Origin: Acanthosepion lycidas
Lineage: Eukaryota; Mollusca; Cephalopoda; Sepiida; Sepiidae
Reading direction: 5' to 3'
Length of the DNA stretch: 64,000 bases
Assembly (NCBI GenBank): GCA_963932145.1
Contig: CAWVQA010000102.1
Coordinates: forward strand, 1 to 64,000
A program made the translations under genes and the position numbers. The notes beneath the pieces were generated by a model that ran no database searches, had not been told where the DNA came from, and saw only the letters and a program-made list of their open reading frames with translations. Of this stretch, positions 24,914 through 39,031 are shown piece by piece; within the stretch, counting starts at the first letter, position 1, and each line of letters opens with the position of its first letter.

Positions 24914-26158
24914 CTAGCGTTGAAAAAGTAGTGAAAAAAGCTAGATTTTGCATGTAAATCGCTATGTAATTAAAAGTTGTGTAAAACATAAAATCTTAAA
25001 TAAAAGTTTGTCAAAACTTCTGAAACTAGTTAAAATCAATAAGTTTTGATTGATTTCATATCGATTTTCAATAATTTCATTGTTTTTCTAATGTTTTCAA
25101 AAAGTTATTTATATTTACAAACTAGCGTTAAAAAGTAGTCAAAACAGCTAGATTTTGCATGTAAATCGCTATGTAATTAAAAGTTGTGTAAAACATAAAA
25201 TCTTAAATAAAAGTTTGTCAAAACTTATGAAACTAGTTAAAATCAATAAGTTTTGATTGATTTCATATCGATTTTCAATAATTTCATTGTTTTTCTAATG
25301 TTTTCAAAAAGTTATTGATATTTACAAACTAGCGTTGAAAAAGTAGTGAAAAAAGCTAGATTTTGCATGTAAATCGCTATGTAATTAAAAGTTGTGTAAA
25401 ACATAAAATCTTAAATATAACTTTGTCAAAACTTCTGAAACTAGTTAAAATCAATAAGTTTTGATTGATTTCTTATCGATTTTCAATAATTTCATTGGTT
25501 TTCTAATGTTTTCAAAGAGTTATTGATATTTACAATCTAGCGTTGAAAAAGTAGTGAAAAAAGCTAGATTTTGCATGTAAATCGCTATGTAATTAAAAGT
25601 TGTGTAAAACATAAAATCTTAAATAAAAGTTTGACAAAACTTCTGAAACTAGTTAAAATCAATAAGTTTTGATTGATTTCATATCGATTTTCAATAATTT
25701 CATTGTTTTTCTAATGTTTTCAAAGAGTTATTGATATTTACAATCTAGCGTTAAAAAGTAGTCAAAACAGCTAGATTTTGCATGTAAATCGCTATGTAAT
25801 TAAAAGTTGGGTAAAACATAAAATCTTAAATAAAAGTTTGTCAAAACTTATGAAACTAGTTAAAATCAATAAGTTTTGATTGATTTCATATCGATTTTCA
25901 ATAATTTCATTGTTTTTCTAATGTTTTCAAAAAGTTATTTATATTTACAAACTAGCGTTAAAAAGTAGTCAAAACAGCTAGATTTTGCATGTAAATCGCT
26001 ATGTAATTAAAAGTTGTGTAAAACATAAAATCTTAAATATAACTTTGTCAAAACTTCTGAAACTAGTAAAAATCAATAAGTTTTGATTGATTTCTTATCG
26101 ATTTTCAATAATTTCATTGGTTTTCTAATGTTTTCAAAGAGTTATTGATATTTACAAT
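24914..26158 (+). repeat. Rearranged derivative of the 9-mer
   Basis: Six monomers carry 9-mer diagnostic variants (CTTATG, CTTATCG with TTGGTTTTC, TTGACAAAAC, GTTGGG) but in broken order. The first lacks CATGTCAATC and ends CAAAAAG with ATTTAT, unlike its counterpart in the nine-monomer units. The last carries CTAGTAAAAATC. No gene or unique sequence is present. Confidence 0.62.
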
Positions 26159-27404
26159 CTAGCGTTGAAAAAGTAGTGAAAAAAGCTAGATTTTGCATGT
26201 AAATCGCTATGTAATTAAAAGTTGTGTAAAACATAAAATCTTAAATAAAAGTTTGTCAAAACTTATGAAACTAGTTAAAATCAATAAGTTTTGATTGATT
26301 TCATATCGATTTTCAATAATTTCATTTTTTTTCTAATGTTTTCAAAAAGTTATTTATATTTACAAACTAGCGTTAAAAAGTAGTCAAAACAGCTAGATTT
26401 TGCATGTAAATCGCTATGTAATTAACAGTTGTGTAAAACATAAAATCTTAAATATAACTTTGTCAAAACTTCTGAAACTAGTTAAAATCAATAAGTTTTG
26501 ATTGATTTCATATAGATTTTCAATAATTTCATTGTTTTTCTAATGTTTTCAAAGAGTTATTGATATTTACAATCTAGCGTTGAAAAAGTAGTGAAAAAAG
26601 CTAGATTTTGCATGTCAATCGCTATGTAATTAAAAGTTGTGTAAAACATAAAATCTTAAATAAAAGTTTGTCAAAACTTCTGAAACTAGTTAAAATCAAT
26701 AAGTTTTAATTGATTTAATAACGATTTTCAATAATTTCATTGTTTTTCTAATGTTTTCAAACAGTTATTGATATTTACAAACTAGCGTTGAAAAAGTAGT
26801 GAAAAAAGCTAGATTTTGAATGTAAATCGCTATGTAATTAAAAGTTGTGTAAAACATAAAATCTTAAATATAACTTTGTCAAAACTTCTGAAACTAGTTA
26901 AAATCAATAAGTTTTGATTGATTTCATATCGATTTTCAATAATTTCATTGTTTTTCTAATGTTTTCAAACAGTTATTGATATTTACAAACTAGCGTTAAA
27001 AAGTAGTCAAAACAGCTAGATTTTGCATATAAATCGCTATGTAATTAAAAGTTGTGTAAAACATAAAATCTTAAATATAACTTTGTCAAAACTTCTGAAA
27101 CTAGTTAAAATCAATAAGTTTTGATTGATTTCATATCGATTTTCAATAATTTCATTGTTTTTCTAATGTTTTCAAAGAGTTATTGATATTTACAATCTAG
27201 CGTTGAAAAAGCAGTGAAAAAAGCAAGATTTTGCATGTAAATCGCTATGTAATTAAAAGTTGTGTAAAACATAAAATCTTAAATATAACTTTGTCTAAAA
27301 TTCTGAAACTAGTTAAAATCAATAAGTTTTGATTGATTTCATATCGATTTTCAATAATTTCATTGTTTTTCTAATGTTTTCAAACAGTTATTGATATTTA
27401 CAAA
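26159..27404 (+). repeat. Six-monomer segment with a copy at 30312-31557
   Basis: Rare markers recur 4,153 bp (20 monomers) to the right: TTGAATG at 26817 and 30970, and GCAGTG at 27211 and 31364. CATATAG, CATGTCAATC and AATTCTGAAAC also recur in the same order. Private changes mark each copy: AATTAACAG, TTTTAATTGATTTAATAACG and GCATATAAATC on the left; AACCTAG and GTTCTG on the right. The copies are thus older than the 9-mer or 16-mer copies. Confidence 0.72.
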
Positions 27405-30311
27405 CTAGCGTTGAAAAAGTAGTGAAAAAAGCTAGATTTTGCATGTAAATCGCTATGTAATTAAAAGTTGTGTAAAACATAAAATCTTAAATATAACTTT
27501 GTCAAAACTTCTGAAACTAGTTAAAATCAATAAGTTTGGATTGATTTCATATCGATTTTCAATAATTTCATTGTTTTTCTAATGTTTTCAAACAGTTATT
27601 GATATTTACAAACTAGCGTTGAAAAAGTAGTGAAAAAAGCAAGATTTTGCATGTAAATCGCTATGTAATTAAAAGTTGTGTAAAACATAAAATCTTAAAT
27701 AAAAGTTTGTCAAAACTTCTGAAACTAGTTAAAATCAATAAGTTTTGATTGATTTCATATAGATTTTCAATAATTTCATTGTTTTTCTAATGTTTTCAAA
27801 CAGTTATTGATATTTACAATCTAGCGTTGAAAAAGTAGTGAAAAAAGCTAGATTTTGCATGTAAATCGCTATGTAATTAAAAGTTGTGTAAAACATAAAA
27901 TCTTAAATAAAAGTTTGTCAAAACTTCTGAAACTAGTTAAAATCAATAAGTTTTGATTGATTTCATATCGATTTTCAATAATTTCATTGTTATTCTAATG
28001 TTTTCAAACAGTTATTGATATTTACAAACTAGCGTTGAAAAAGTAGTGAAAAAAGCTAGATTTTGCATGTAAATCGCTATGTAATTAAAAGTTGTGTAAA
28101 ACATAAAATCTTAAATATAACTTTGTCAAAACTTCTGAAACTAGTTAAAATCAATTAGTTTTGATTGATTTCATATCGATTTTCAATAATTTCATTGTTT
28201 TTCTAATGTTTTCAAAGTGTTATTGATATTTACAAACTAGCGTTAAAAAGTAGTCAAAACAGCTAGATTTTGCATGTAAATCGCTATGTAATTAAAAGTT
28301 GTGTAAAACATAAAATCTTAAATATAACTTTGTCAAAACTTCTGAAACTAGTTAAAATCAATAAGTTTTGATTGATTTCATATCGATTTTCAATAATTTC
28401 ATTGTTTTTCTAATGTTTTCAAACAGTTATTGATATTTACAAACTAGCGTTGAAAAAGTAGTGAAAAAAGCTAGATTTTGCATGTAAATCGCTATGTAAT
28501 TAAAAGTTGTGTAAAACATAAAATCTTAAATATAACTTTGTCAAAACTTCTGAAACTAGTTAAAATCAATAAGTTTTGATTGATTTCATATCGATTTTCA
28601 ATAATTTCATTGTTTTTCTAATGTTTTCAAACAGTTATTGATATTTACAAACTAGCGTTGAAAAAGTAGTGAAAAAAGCCAGATTTTGCATGTAAATCGC
28701 TATGTAATTAAAAGTTGTGTAAAACATAAAATCTTAAATATAACTTTGTCAAAACTTCTGAAACTAGTTAAAATCAATAAGTTTTGATTGATTTCATATC
28801 GATTTTCAATAATTTCATTGTTTTTCTAATGTCTTCAAAGAGTTATTGATATTTACAATCTAGCGTTAAAAAGTAGTCAAAACAGCTAGATTTTGCATGT
28901 AAATCGCTATGTAATTAAAAGTTGGGTAAAACATAAAATCTTAAATATAACTTAGTCAAAACTTCTGAAACTGGTTAAAATCAATAAGTTTTGATTGATT
29001 TCATACCGATTTTCAATAATTTCATTGTTTTTCTAATGTTTTCAAAGTGTTATTTATATTTACAATCTAGCGTTGAAAATGTAGTGAAAAAAGCTAGATT
29101 GTGCATGTCAATCGCTATGTAATTAAAAGTTGTGTAAAACATAAAATCTTAAATAAAAGTTTGACAAAATTTCTGAAACTAGTTAAAATCAATAAGTTTT
29201 GATTGATTTCATATCGATTTTCAATAATTTCATTGTTTTTCTAATGTTTTCAAAAAGTTATTTATATTTACAAACTAGCGTTAAAAAGTAGTGAAAACAG
29301 CTAGATTTTGCATGTCAATCGCTATGTAATTAAAAGTTGTGTAAAACATAAAATCTTAAATATAACTTTGTCAAAACTTCTGAAACTAGTTAAAATCAAT
29401 ATGTTTTGATTGATTTCATATCGATTTTCAATAATTTCATTGTTTTTCTAATGTTTTCAAAGAGTTATTGATATTTACAATCTAGCGTTGAAAAAGTAGT
29501 GAAAAAAGCTAGATTTTGCATGTAAATCGCTATGTAATTAAAAGTTGTGTAAAACATAAAATCTTAAATATAACTTTGTCAAAACTTCTGAAACTAGTTA
29601 AAATCAATAAGTTTTGATTGATTTCATATCGATTTTCAATAATTTCATTGTTTTTCTAATGTTTTCAAACAGTTATTGATATTTACAAACTAGCGTTGAA
29701 AAAGTAGTGAAAAAAGCTAGATTTTGCATGTAAATCGCTATGTAATTAAAAGTTGTGTAAAACATAAAATCTTAAATATAACTTTATCAAATCTTCTGAA
29801 ACTAGTTAAAATCAATAAGTTTTGATTGATTTCTTATCGATTTTCAATAATTTCATTGGTTTTCTAATGTTTTCAAAGAGTTATTGATATTTACAATCTA
29901 GCGTTGAAAATGTAGTGAAAAAAGCTAGATTTTGCATGTAAATCGCTATGTAATTAAAAGTTGTGTAAAACATAAAATCTTAAATATAACTTTGTCAAAA
30001 CTTCTGAAACTAGTTAAAACAATAAGTTTTGATTGATTTCATATCGATTTTCAATAATTTCATTGTTTTTCTAATGTTTTCAAAGAGTTATTGATATTTA
30101 CAATCTAGCGTTAAAAAGTAGTCAAAACAGCTAGATTTTGCATGTAAATCGCTATGTAATTAAAAGTTGGGTAAAACATAAAATCTTAAATATAACTTTG
30201 TCAAAACTTCTGAAACTAGTTAAAATCAATAAGTTTTGATTGATTTCTTATCGAGTTTCAATAATTTCATTGGTTTTCTAATGTTTTCAAAGAGTTATTG
30301 ATATTTACAAT
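27405..30311 (+). repeat. Segment largely copied from or to 1451-3530
   Basis: The first ten monomers (to about 29485) match 1451-3530 at an offset of 25,955 bp. The rest, to 30311, includes CTTATCG/TTGGTTTTC monomers and the one-base deletion TTAAAAC at 30014 shared with 531. CATGTCAATC appears on the + strand near 29108 and 29313, outside its usual 9-mer context. That suggests this variant has been exchanged between monomer classes. Confidence 0.65.
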
Positions 30312-31557
30312 CTAGCGTTGAAAAAGTAGTGAAAAAAGCTAGATTTTGCATGTAAATCGCTATGTAATTAAAAGTTGTGTAAAACATAAAATCTTAAATA
30401 AAAGTTTGTCAAAACTTATGAAACTAGTTAAAATCAATAAGTTTTGATTGATTTCATATCGATTTTCAATAATTTCATTGTTTTTCTAATGTTTTCAAAA
30501 AGTTATTTATATTTACAAACTAGCGTTAAAAAGTAGTCAAAACAGCTAGATTTTGCATGTAAATCGCTATGTAATTAAAAGTTGTGTAAAACATAAAATC
30601 TTAAATATAACTTTGTCAAAACTTCTGAAACTAGTTAAAATCAATAAGTTTTGATTGATTTCATATAGATTTTCAATAATTTCATTGTTTTTCTAATGTT
30701 TTCAAAGAGTTATTGATATTTACAATCTAGCGTTGAAAAAGTAGTGAAAAAACCTAGATTTTGCATGTCAATCGCTATGTAATTAAAAGTTGTGTAAAAC
30801 ATAAAATCTTAAATAAAAGTTTGTCAAAACTTCTGAAACTAGTTAAAATCAATAAGTTTTGATTGATTTCATATCGATTTTCAATAATTTCATTGTTTTT
30901 CTAATGTTTTCAAACAGTTATTGATATTTACAAACTAGCGTTGAAAAAGTAGTGAAAAAAGCTAGATTTTGAATGTAAATCGCTATGTAATTAAAAGTTC
31001 TGTAAAACATAAAATCTTAAATATAACTTTGTCAAAACTTCTGAAACTAGTTAAAATCAATAAGTTTTGATTGATTTCATATCGATTTTCAATAATTTCA
31101 TTGTTTTTCTAATGTTTTCAAACAGTTATTGATATTTACAAACTAGCGTTAAAAAGTAGTCAAAACAGCTAGATTTTGCATGTAAATCGCTATGTAATTA
31201 AAAGTTGTGTAAAACATAAAATCTTAAATATAACTTTGTCAAAACTTCTGAAACTAGTTAAAATCAATAAGTTTTGATTGATTTCATATCGATTTTCAAT
31301 AATTTCATTGTTTTTCTAATGTTTTCAAAGAGTTATTGATATTTACAATCTAGCGTTGAAAAAGCAGTGAAAAAAGCAAGATTTTGCATGTAAATCGCTA
31401 TGTAATTAAAAGTTGTGTAAAACATAAAATCTTAAATATAACTTTGTCAAAAATTCTGAAACTAGTTAAAATCAATAAGTTTTGATTGATTTCATATCGA
31501 TTTTCAATTATTTCATTGTTTTTCTAATGTTTTCAAACAGTTATTGATATTTACAAT

Positions 31558-32789
31558 CTAGCGTTGAAAAAGTATTGAAAAAAGCTAGATTTTGCATGTA
31601 AATCGCTATGTAATTAAAAGTTGTGTAAAACATAAAATCTTAAATAAATGTTTGTCAAAACTTCTGAAACTAGTTAAAATCAATAAGTTTTGATTGATTT
31701 CATATCGATTTTCAATAATTTCATTGTTTTTCTAATGTTTTCAAACAGTTATTGATATTTACAAACTAGCGTTGAAAAAGTAGTGAAAAAAGCTAGATTT
31801 TGCATGTAAATCGCTATGTAATTAAAAGTTGTGTAAAACATAAAATCTTAAATATAACTTTGTCAAAACTTCTGAAACTAGTTAAAATCAATAAGTTTTG
31901 ATTGATTTCATATCGATTTTCAATAATTTCATTGTTTTTCTAATGTTTTCAAACAGTTATTGATATTTACAAACTAGCGTTGAAAAAGTAGTGAAAAAAG
32001 CAAGATTTTGCATGTAAATCGCTATGTAATTAAAAGTTGTGTAAAACATAAAATCTTAAATATAACTTTGTCAAAACTTCTGAAACTAGTTAAAATCAAT
32101 AAGTTTTGATTGATTTCATATCGATTTTCAATAATTTCATTGTTTTTCTAATGTCTTCAAAGAGTTATTGATATTTACAATCTAGCGTTAAAAAGTAGTC
32201 AAAACAGCTAGATTTTGCATGTAAATCGCTATGTAATTAAAAGTTGGGTAAAACATAAAATCTTAAATATAACTTAGTCAAAACTTCTGAAACTGGTTAA
32301 AATCAATAAGTTTTGATTGATTTCATACCGATTTTCAATAATTTCATTGTTTTTCTAATGTTTTCAAAGAGTTATTGATATTTACAATCTAGCGTTGAAA
32401 ATGTAGTGAAAAAAGCTAGATTTTGCATATAAATCGCTATGTAATTAAAAGTTGTGTAAAACATAAAATCTTAAATAAAAGTTTGACAAAACTTCTGAAA
32501 CTAGTTAAAATCAATAAGTTTTGATTGATTTCATATCGATTTTCAATAATTTCATTGTTTTTCTAATGTTTTCAAAAAGTTATTTATATTTACAAACTAG
32601 CGTTAAAAAGTAGTGAAAACAGCTAGATTTTGCATGTAAATCGCTATGTAATTAAAAGTTGTGTAAAACATAAAATCTTAAATATAACTTTGTCAAAACT
32701 TCTGAAACTAGTTAAAATCAATATGTTTTGATTGATTTCATATCGATTTTCAATAATTTCATTGTTTTTCTAATGTTTTCAAAGAGTTA
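31558..32789 (+). repeat. Six monomers, mostly a copy of 28444-29470
   Basis: From about 31766 the markers match 28444 onward at 3,322 bp (16 monomers): GTCTTC at 28831 and 32153, CTGGTT at 28971 and 32293, CAATATG at 29402 and 32724. Together with 2876, 3016 and 3447 this makes a third copy of that stretch. The first monomer (GTATTG, AAATAAATG) carries changes not seen elsewhere. Confidence 0.68.
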
Positions 32790-35700
32790 TTGATATTTAC
32801 AATCTAGCGTTGAAAAAGTAGTGAAAAAAGCTAGATTTTGCATGTAAATCGCTATGTAATTAAAAGTTGTGTAAAACATAAAATCTTAAATATAACTTTG
32901 TCAAAACTTCTGAAACTAGTTAAAATCAATAAGTTTTGATTGATTTCATATCGATTTTCAATAATTTCATTGGTTTTCTAATGTTTTCAAACAGTTATTG
33001 ATATTTACAAACTAGCGTTGAAAAAGTAGTGAAAAAAGCAAGATTTTGCATGTAAATCGCTATGTAATTAAAAGTTGTGTAAAACATAAAATCTTAAATA
33101 AAAGTTTGACAAAACTTCTGAAACTAGTTAAAATCAATAAGTTTTGATTGATTTCATATCGATTTTCAATAATTTCATTGTTTTTCTAATGTTTTCAAAA
33201 AGTTTTTTATATTTACAAACTAGCGTTAAAAAGTAGTGAAAACAGCTAGATTTTGCATGTAAATCGCTATGTAATTAAAAGTTGTGTAAAACATAAAATC
33301 TTAAATATAACTTTGTCAAAACTTCTGAAACTAGTTAAAATCAATAAGTTTTGATTGATTTCATATCGATTTTCAATAATTTCATTGTTTTTCTAATGTT
33401 TTCAAAGAGTTATTGATATTTACAATCTAGCGTTGAAAAAGTAGTGAAAAAAGCTAGATTTTGCATGTAAATCGCTATGTAATTCAAAGTTGTGTAAAAC
33501 ATAAAATCTTAAATATAACTTTGTCAAAACTTCTGAAACTAGTTAAAATCAATAAGTTTTGATTGATTTCATATCGATTTTCAATAATTTCATTGTTTTT
33601 CTAATGTTTTCAAACAGTTTTTTGATATTTACAAACTAGCGTTGAAAAAGTAGTGAAAAAAGCTAGATTTTGCATGTAAATCGCTATGTTATTAAAAGTT
33701 GTGTAAAACATAAAATCTTAAATATAACTTTGTCAAAACTTCTGAAACTAGTTAAAATCAATAAGTTTTGATTGATTTCATATCGATTTTCAATAATTTC
33801 ATTGTTTTTCTAATGTTTTCAAAGAGTTATTGATATTTACAATCTAGCGTTGAAAAAGTAGTAAAAAAAGCTAGATTTTGCATGTAAATCGCTATGTAAT
33901 TAAAAGTTGTGTAAAACATAAAATCTTAAATAAAAGTTTGTCAAAACTTCTGAAACTAGTTAAAATCAATAAGTTTTGATTGATTTCATATCGATTTTCA
34001 ATAATTTCATTGTTTTTCTAATGTTTTCAAAAAGTTATTTATATTTACAAACTAGCGTTAAAAAGTAGTCAAAACAGCTAGATTTTGCATGTAAATCGCT
34101 ATGTAATTAAAAGTTGGGTAAAACATAAAATCTTAAATATAACTTAGTCAAAACTTCTGAAACTGGTTAAAATCAATAAGTTTTGATTGATTTCATACCG
34201 ATTTTCAATAATTTCATTGTTTTTCTAATGTTTTCAAAGTGTTATTGATATTTACAATATAGCGTTGAAAAAGTAGTGAAAAAAGCTAGATTTTGCATGT
34301 AAATCGCTATGTAATTAAAAGTTGTGTAAAACATAAAATCTTAAATATAACTTTGTCAAAACTTCTGAAACTAGTTAAAATCAATAAGTTTTGATTGATT
34401 TCATATCGATTTTCAATAATTTCATTGTTTTTCTAATGTTTTCAAAGACTTATTGATATTTACAATCTAGCGTTGAAAAAGTAGTGAAAAAAGCTAGATT
34501 TTGCATGTAAATCGCTATGTAATTAAAAGTTGGGTAAAACATAAAATCTTAAATAAAAGTTTGTCAAAACTTCTGAAACTAGTTAAAATCAATAAGTTTT
34601 GATTGATTTCATATCGATTTTCAATAATTTCATTGTTTTTCTAATGTTTTCAAACAGTTATTGATATTTACAAACTAGCGTTGAAAAAGTAGTGAAAAAA
34701 GCAAGATTTTGCATGTAAATCGCTATGTAATTAAAAGTTGTGTAAAACGTAAAATCTTAAATATAACTTTGTCAAAACTTCTGAAACTAGTTAAAATCAA
34801 TAAGTTTTGATTGATTTCATATCGATTTTCAATAATTTCATTGTTTTTCTAATGTTTTCAAACAGTTATTGATATTTACAAACTAGCGTTGAAAAAGTAG
34901 TGAAAAAAGCAAGATTTTGCATGTAAATCGCTATGTAATTAAAAGTTGTGTAAAACATAAAATCTTAAATATAACTTTGTCAAAACTTCTGAAACTAGTT
35001 AAAATCAATAAGTTTTGATTGATTTCATATCGATTTTCAATAATTTCATTGTTTTTCTAATGTTTTCAAAGAGTTATTGATATTTACAATCTAGCGTTAA
35101 AAAGTAGTCAAAACAGCTAGATTTTGCATGTAAATCGCTATGTAATTAAAAGTTGGGTAAAACATAAAATCTTAAATAAAAGTTTGTCAAAACTTATGAA
35201 ACTAGTTAAAATCAATAAGTTTTGATTGATTTCATATCGATTTTCAATAATTTCATTGTTTTTCTAATGTTTTCAAAAAGTTATTGATATTTACAAACTA
35301 GCGTTGAAAAAGTAGTGAAAAAAGATAGATTTTGCATGTAAATCGCTATGTAATTAAAAGTTGTGTAAAACATAAAATCTTAAATATAACTTTGTCAAAA
35401 CTTCTGAAACTAGTTAAAATCAATAAGTTTTGATTGATTTCATATCGATTTTCAATAATTTCATTTTTTTCTAATGTTTTCAAAGAGTTATTGATATTTA
35501 CAATCTAGCGTTAAAAAGTAGTCAAAACAGCTAGATTTTGCATGTAAATCGCTATGTAATTAAAAGTTGTGTAAAACATAAAATCTTAAATAAAAGTTTG
35601 TCAAAACTTATGAAACTAGTTAAAATCAATAAGTTTTGATTGATTTCATATCGATTTTCAATAATTTCATTGTTTTTCTAATGTTTTCAAAAAGTTATTG

Positions 35701-36310
35701 ATATTTACAAACTAGCGTTGAAAAAGTAGTGAAAAAAGATAGATTTTGCATGTAAATCGCTATGTAATTAAAAGTTGTGTAAAACATAAAATCTTAAATA
35801 TAACTTTGTCAAAACTTCTGAAACTAGTTAAAATCAATAAGTTTTGATTGATTTCATATCGATTTTCAATAATTTCATTTTTTTCTAATGTTTTCAAAGA
35901 GTTATTGATATTTACAATCTAGCGTTAAAAAGTAGTCAAAACAGCTAGATTTTGCATGTAAATCGCTATGTAATTAAAAGTTGGGTAAAACATAAAATCT
36001 TAAATATAACTTAGTCAAAACTTCTAAAATGGTTAAAATCAATAAGTTTTGATTGATTTCTTATCGATTTTCAATAATTTCATTGGTTTCCTAATGTTTT
36101 CAAAGAGTTATTGATATTTACAATCTAGCGTTAAAAAAGTAGTGAAAAAAGCTAGATTTTGCATGTAAATCGCTATGTAATTAAAAGTTGTGTAAAACAT
36201 AAAATCTTAAATAAAAGTTTGACAAAACTTCTGAAACTAGTTAAAATCAATAAGTTTTGATTGATTTCATATCGATTTTCAATAATTTCATTGTTTTTCT
36301 AATGTTTTCA
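32790..36310 (+). repeat. Partner copy of 14105-17415
   Basis: This carries the same string of rare variants as 14105-17415 in the same order. A two-monomer stretch is doubled between about 35170 and 36000: CATTTTTTTC at 35462 and 35876, and AAAGATAG in both. It is therefore slightly longer than its partner. The left limit is where CAAAGAG/CAATATG monomers (32724) give way to matching sequence; the right limit is the CAAATAG tail near 36311. Confidence 0.72.
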
Positions 36311-38640
36311 AATAGTTATTGATATTTACAAACTAGCGTTGAAAAAGTAGTGAAAAAAGCAAGATTTTGCATGTTAATCGCTATGTAATTAAAAGTTGTG
36401 TAAAACATAAAATCTTAAATATAAATTTGTCAAAACTTCTGAAACTAGTTAAAATCAATAAGTTTTGATTGATTTCATATCGATTTTCAATAATTTCATT
36501 GTTTTTCTAATGTTTTCAAACAGTTATTGATATTTACAATCTAGCCTTGAAAAAGTAGTGAAAAAAGCTAGATTTTGCATGTAAATCGCTATGTTATTAA
36601 AAGTTGTGTAAAACATAAAATCTTAAATATAACTTTGTCAAAACTTCTGAAACTAGTTAAAATCAATAAGTTTTGATTGATTTCATATCGATTTTCAATA
36701 ATTTCATTGTTTTTCTAATGTTTTCAAACAGTTATTGATATTTACACACTAGCCTTGAAAAAGTAGTGAAAAAAGCTAGATTTTGCATGTAAATCGGTAT
36801 GTAATTAAAAGTTGGGTAAAACATAAAATCTTAAATAAAAGTTTGTCAAAACTTCTGAAACTAGTTAAAATCAATAAGTTTTGATTGATTTCATATCGAT
36901 TTTCAATAATTTCATTGTTTTTCTAATGTTTTCAAACAGTTATTGATATTTACAAACTAGCGTTGAAAAAGTAGTGAAAAAAGCAAGATTTTGCATGTAA
37001 ATCGCTATGTAATTAAAAGTTGTGTAAAACGTAAAATCTTAAATATAACTTTGTCAAAACTTCTGAAACTAGTTAAAATCAATAAGTTTTGATTGATTTC
37101 ATATCGATTTTCAATAATTTCATTGTTTTTCTAATGTTTTCAAACAGTTATTGATATTTACAAACTAGCGTTGAAAAAGTAGTGAAAAAAGCAAGATTTT
37201 GCATGTAAATCGCTATGTAATTAAAAGTTGTGTAAAACATAAAATCTTAAATATAACTTTGTCAAAACTTCTGAAACTAGTTAAAATCAATAAGTTTTGA
37301 TTGATTTTATATCGATTTTCAATAATTTCATTGTTTTTCTAATGTTTTCAAAGAGTTATTGATATTTACAATCTAGCGTTAAAAAGTAGTCAAAACAGCT
37401 AGATTTTGCATGTAAATCGCTATGTAATTAAAAGTTGGGTAAAACATAAAATCTTAAATATAACTTAGTCAAAACTTCTGAAACTGGTTAAAATCAATAA
37501 GTTTTGATTGATTTCATACCGATTTTCAATAATTTCATTGTTTTTCTAATGTTTTCAAAGTGTTATTGATATTTACATTCTAGCGTTGAAAAAGTAGTGA
37601 AAAAAGCTAGATTTTGCATGTAAATCGCTATGTAATTAAAAGTTGTGTAAAACATAAAATCTTAAATAAAAGTTTGTCAAAACTTATGAAACTAGTTAAA
37701 ATCAATAAGTTTTGATTGATTTCATATCGATTTTCAATAATTTCATTGTTTTTCTAATGTTTTCAAAAAGTTATTGATATTTACAAACTAGCGTTGAAAA
37801 AGTAGTGAAAAAAGATAGATTTTGCATGTAAATCGCTATGTAATTAAAAGTTGTGTAAAACATAAAATCTTAAATATAACTTTGTCAAAACTTCTGAAAC
37901 TAGTTAAAATCAATAAGTTTTGATTGATTTCATATCGATTTTCAATAATTTCATTTTTTTCTAATGTTTTCAAAGAGTTATTGATATTTACAATCTAGCG
38001 TTAAAAAGTAGTCAAAACAGCTAGATTTTGCATGTAAATCGCTATGTAATTAAAAGTTGGGTAAAACATAAAATCTTAAATATAACTTAGTCAAAACTTC
38101 TAAAATGGTTAAAATCAATAAGTTTTGATTGATTTCTTATCGATTTTCAATAATTTCATTGGTTTCCTAATGTTTTCAAAGAGTTATTGATATTTACAAT
38201 CTAGCGTTAAAAAAGTAGTGAAAAAAGCTAGATTTTGCATGTAAATCGCTATGTAATTAAAAGTTGTGTAAAACATAAAATCTTAAATAAAAGTTTGACA
38301 AAACTTCTGAAACTAGTTAAAATCAATAAGTTTTGATTGATTTCATATCGATTTTCAATAATTTCATTGTTTTTCTAATGTTTTCAAATAGTTATTGATA
38401 TTTACAAACTAGCGTTGAAAAAGTAGTGAAAAAAGCAAGATTTTGCATGTTAATCGCTATGTAATTAAAAGTTGTGTAAAACATAAAATCTTAAATATAA
38501 ATTTGTCAAAACTTCTGAAACTAGTTAAAATCAATAAGTTTTGATTGATTTCATATCGATTTTCAATAATTTCATTGTTTTTCTAATGTTTTCAAACAGT
38601 TATTGATATTTACACACTAGCCTTGAAAAAGTAGTGAAAA
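34675..38640 (+). repeat. Overlapping 9-, 10- and 11-monomer repetitions
   Basis: Markers in the left part recur in the right part at three different offsets. AACGTAAAAT is at 34746 and 37028 (2,282 bp, 11 monomers); TTCTAAAATG at 36022 and 38098 (2,076 bp, 10 monomers); AATCGGTATG near 36797 and 38665 (1,868 bp, 9 monomers). The offset falls by one monomer twice along the segment. This is what unequal exchange followed by single-monomer loss would give. Monomers with ACACTAGCC and GTTATTAAAAG lie between the two parts. The segment overlaps the partner copy ending near 36310. Confidence 0.68.
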
Positions 38641-39031
38641 AAGCTAGATTTTGCATGTAAATCGGTATGTAATTAAAAGTTGTGTAAACATAAAATCTTA
38701 AATAAAAGTTTGTCAAAACTTCTGAAACTAGTTAAAATCAATAAGTTTTGATTGATTTCATATCGATTTTCAATAATTTCATTGTTTTTCTAATGTTTTC
38801 AAACAGTTATTGATATTTACACACTAGCGTTGAAAAAGTAGTGAAAAAAGCTAGATTTTGCATGTAAATCGCTATGTAATTAAAAGTTGTGTAAAACATA
38901 AAATCTTAAATAAAAGTTTGTCAAAACTTCTGAAACTAGTTAAAATCAATAAGTTTTGATTGATTTCATATCGATTTTCAATAATTTCATTGTTTTTCTA
39001 ATGTTTTCAAACAGTTATTGATATTTACAAA

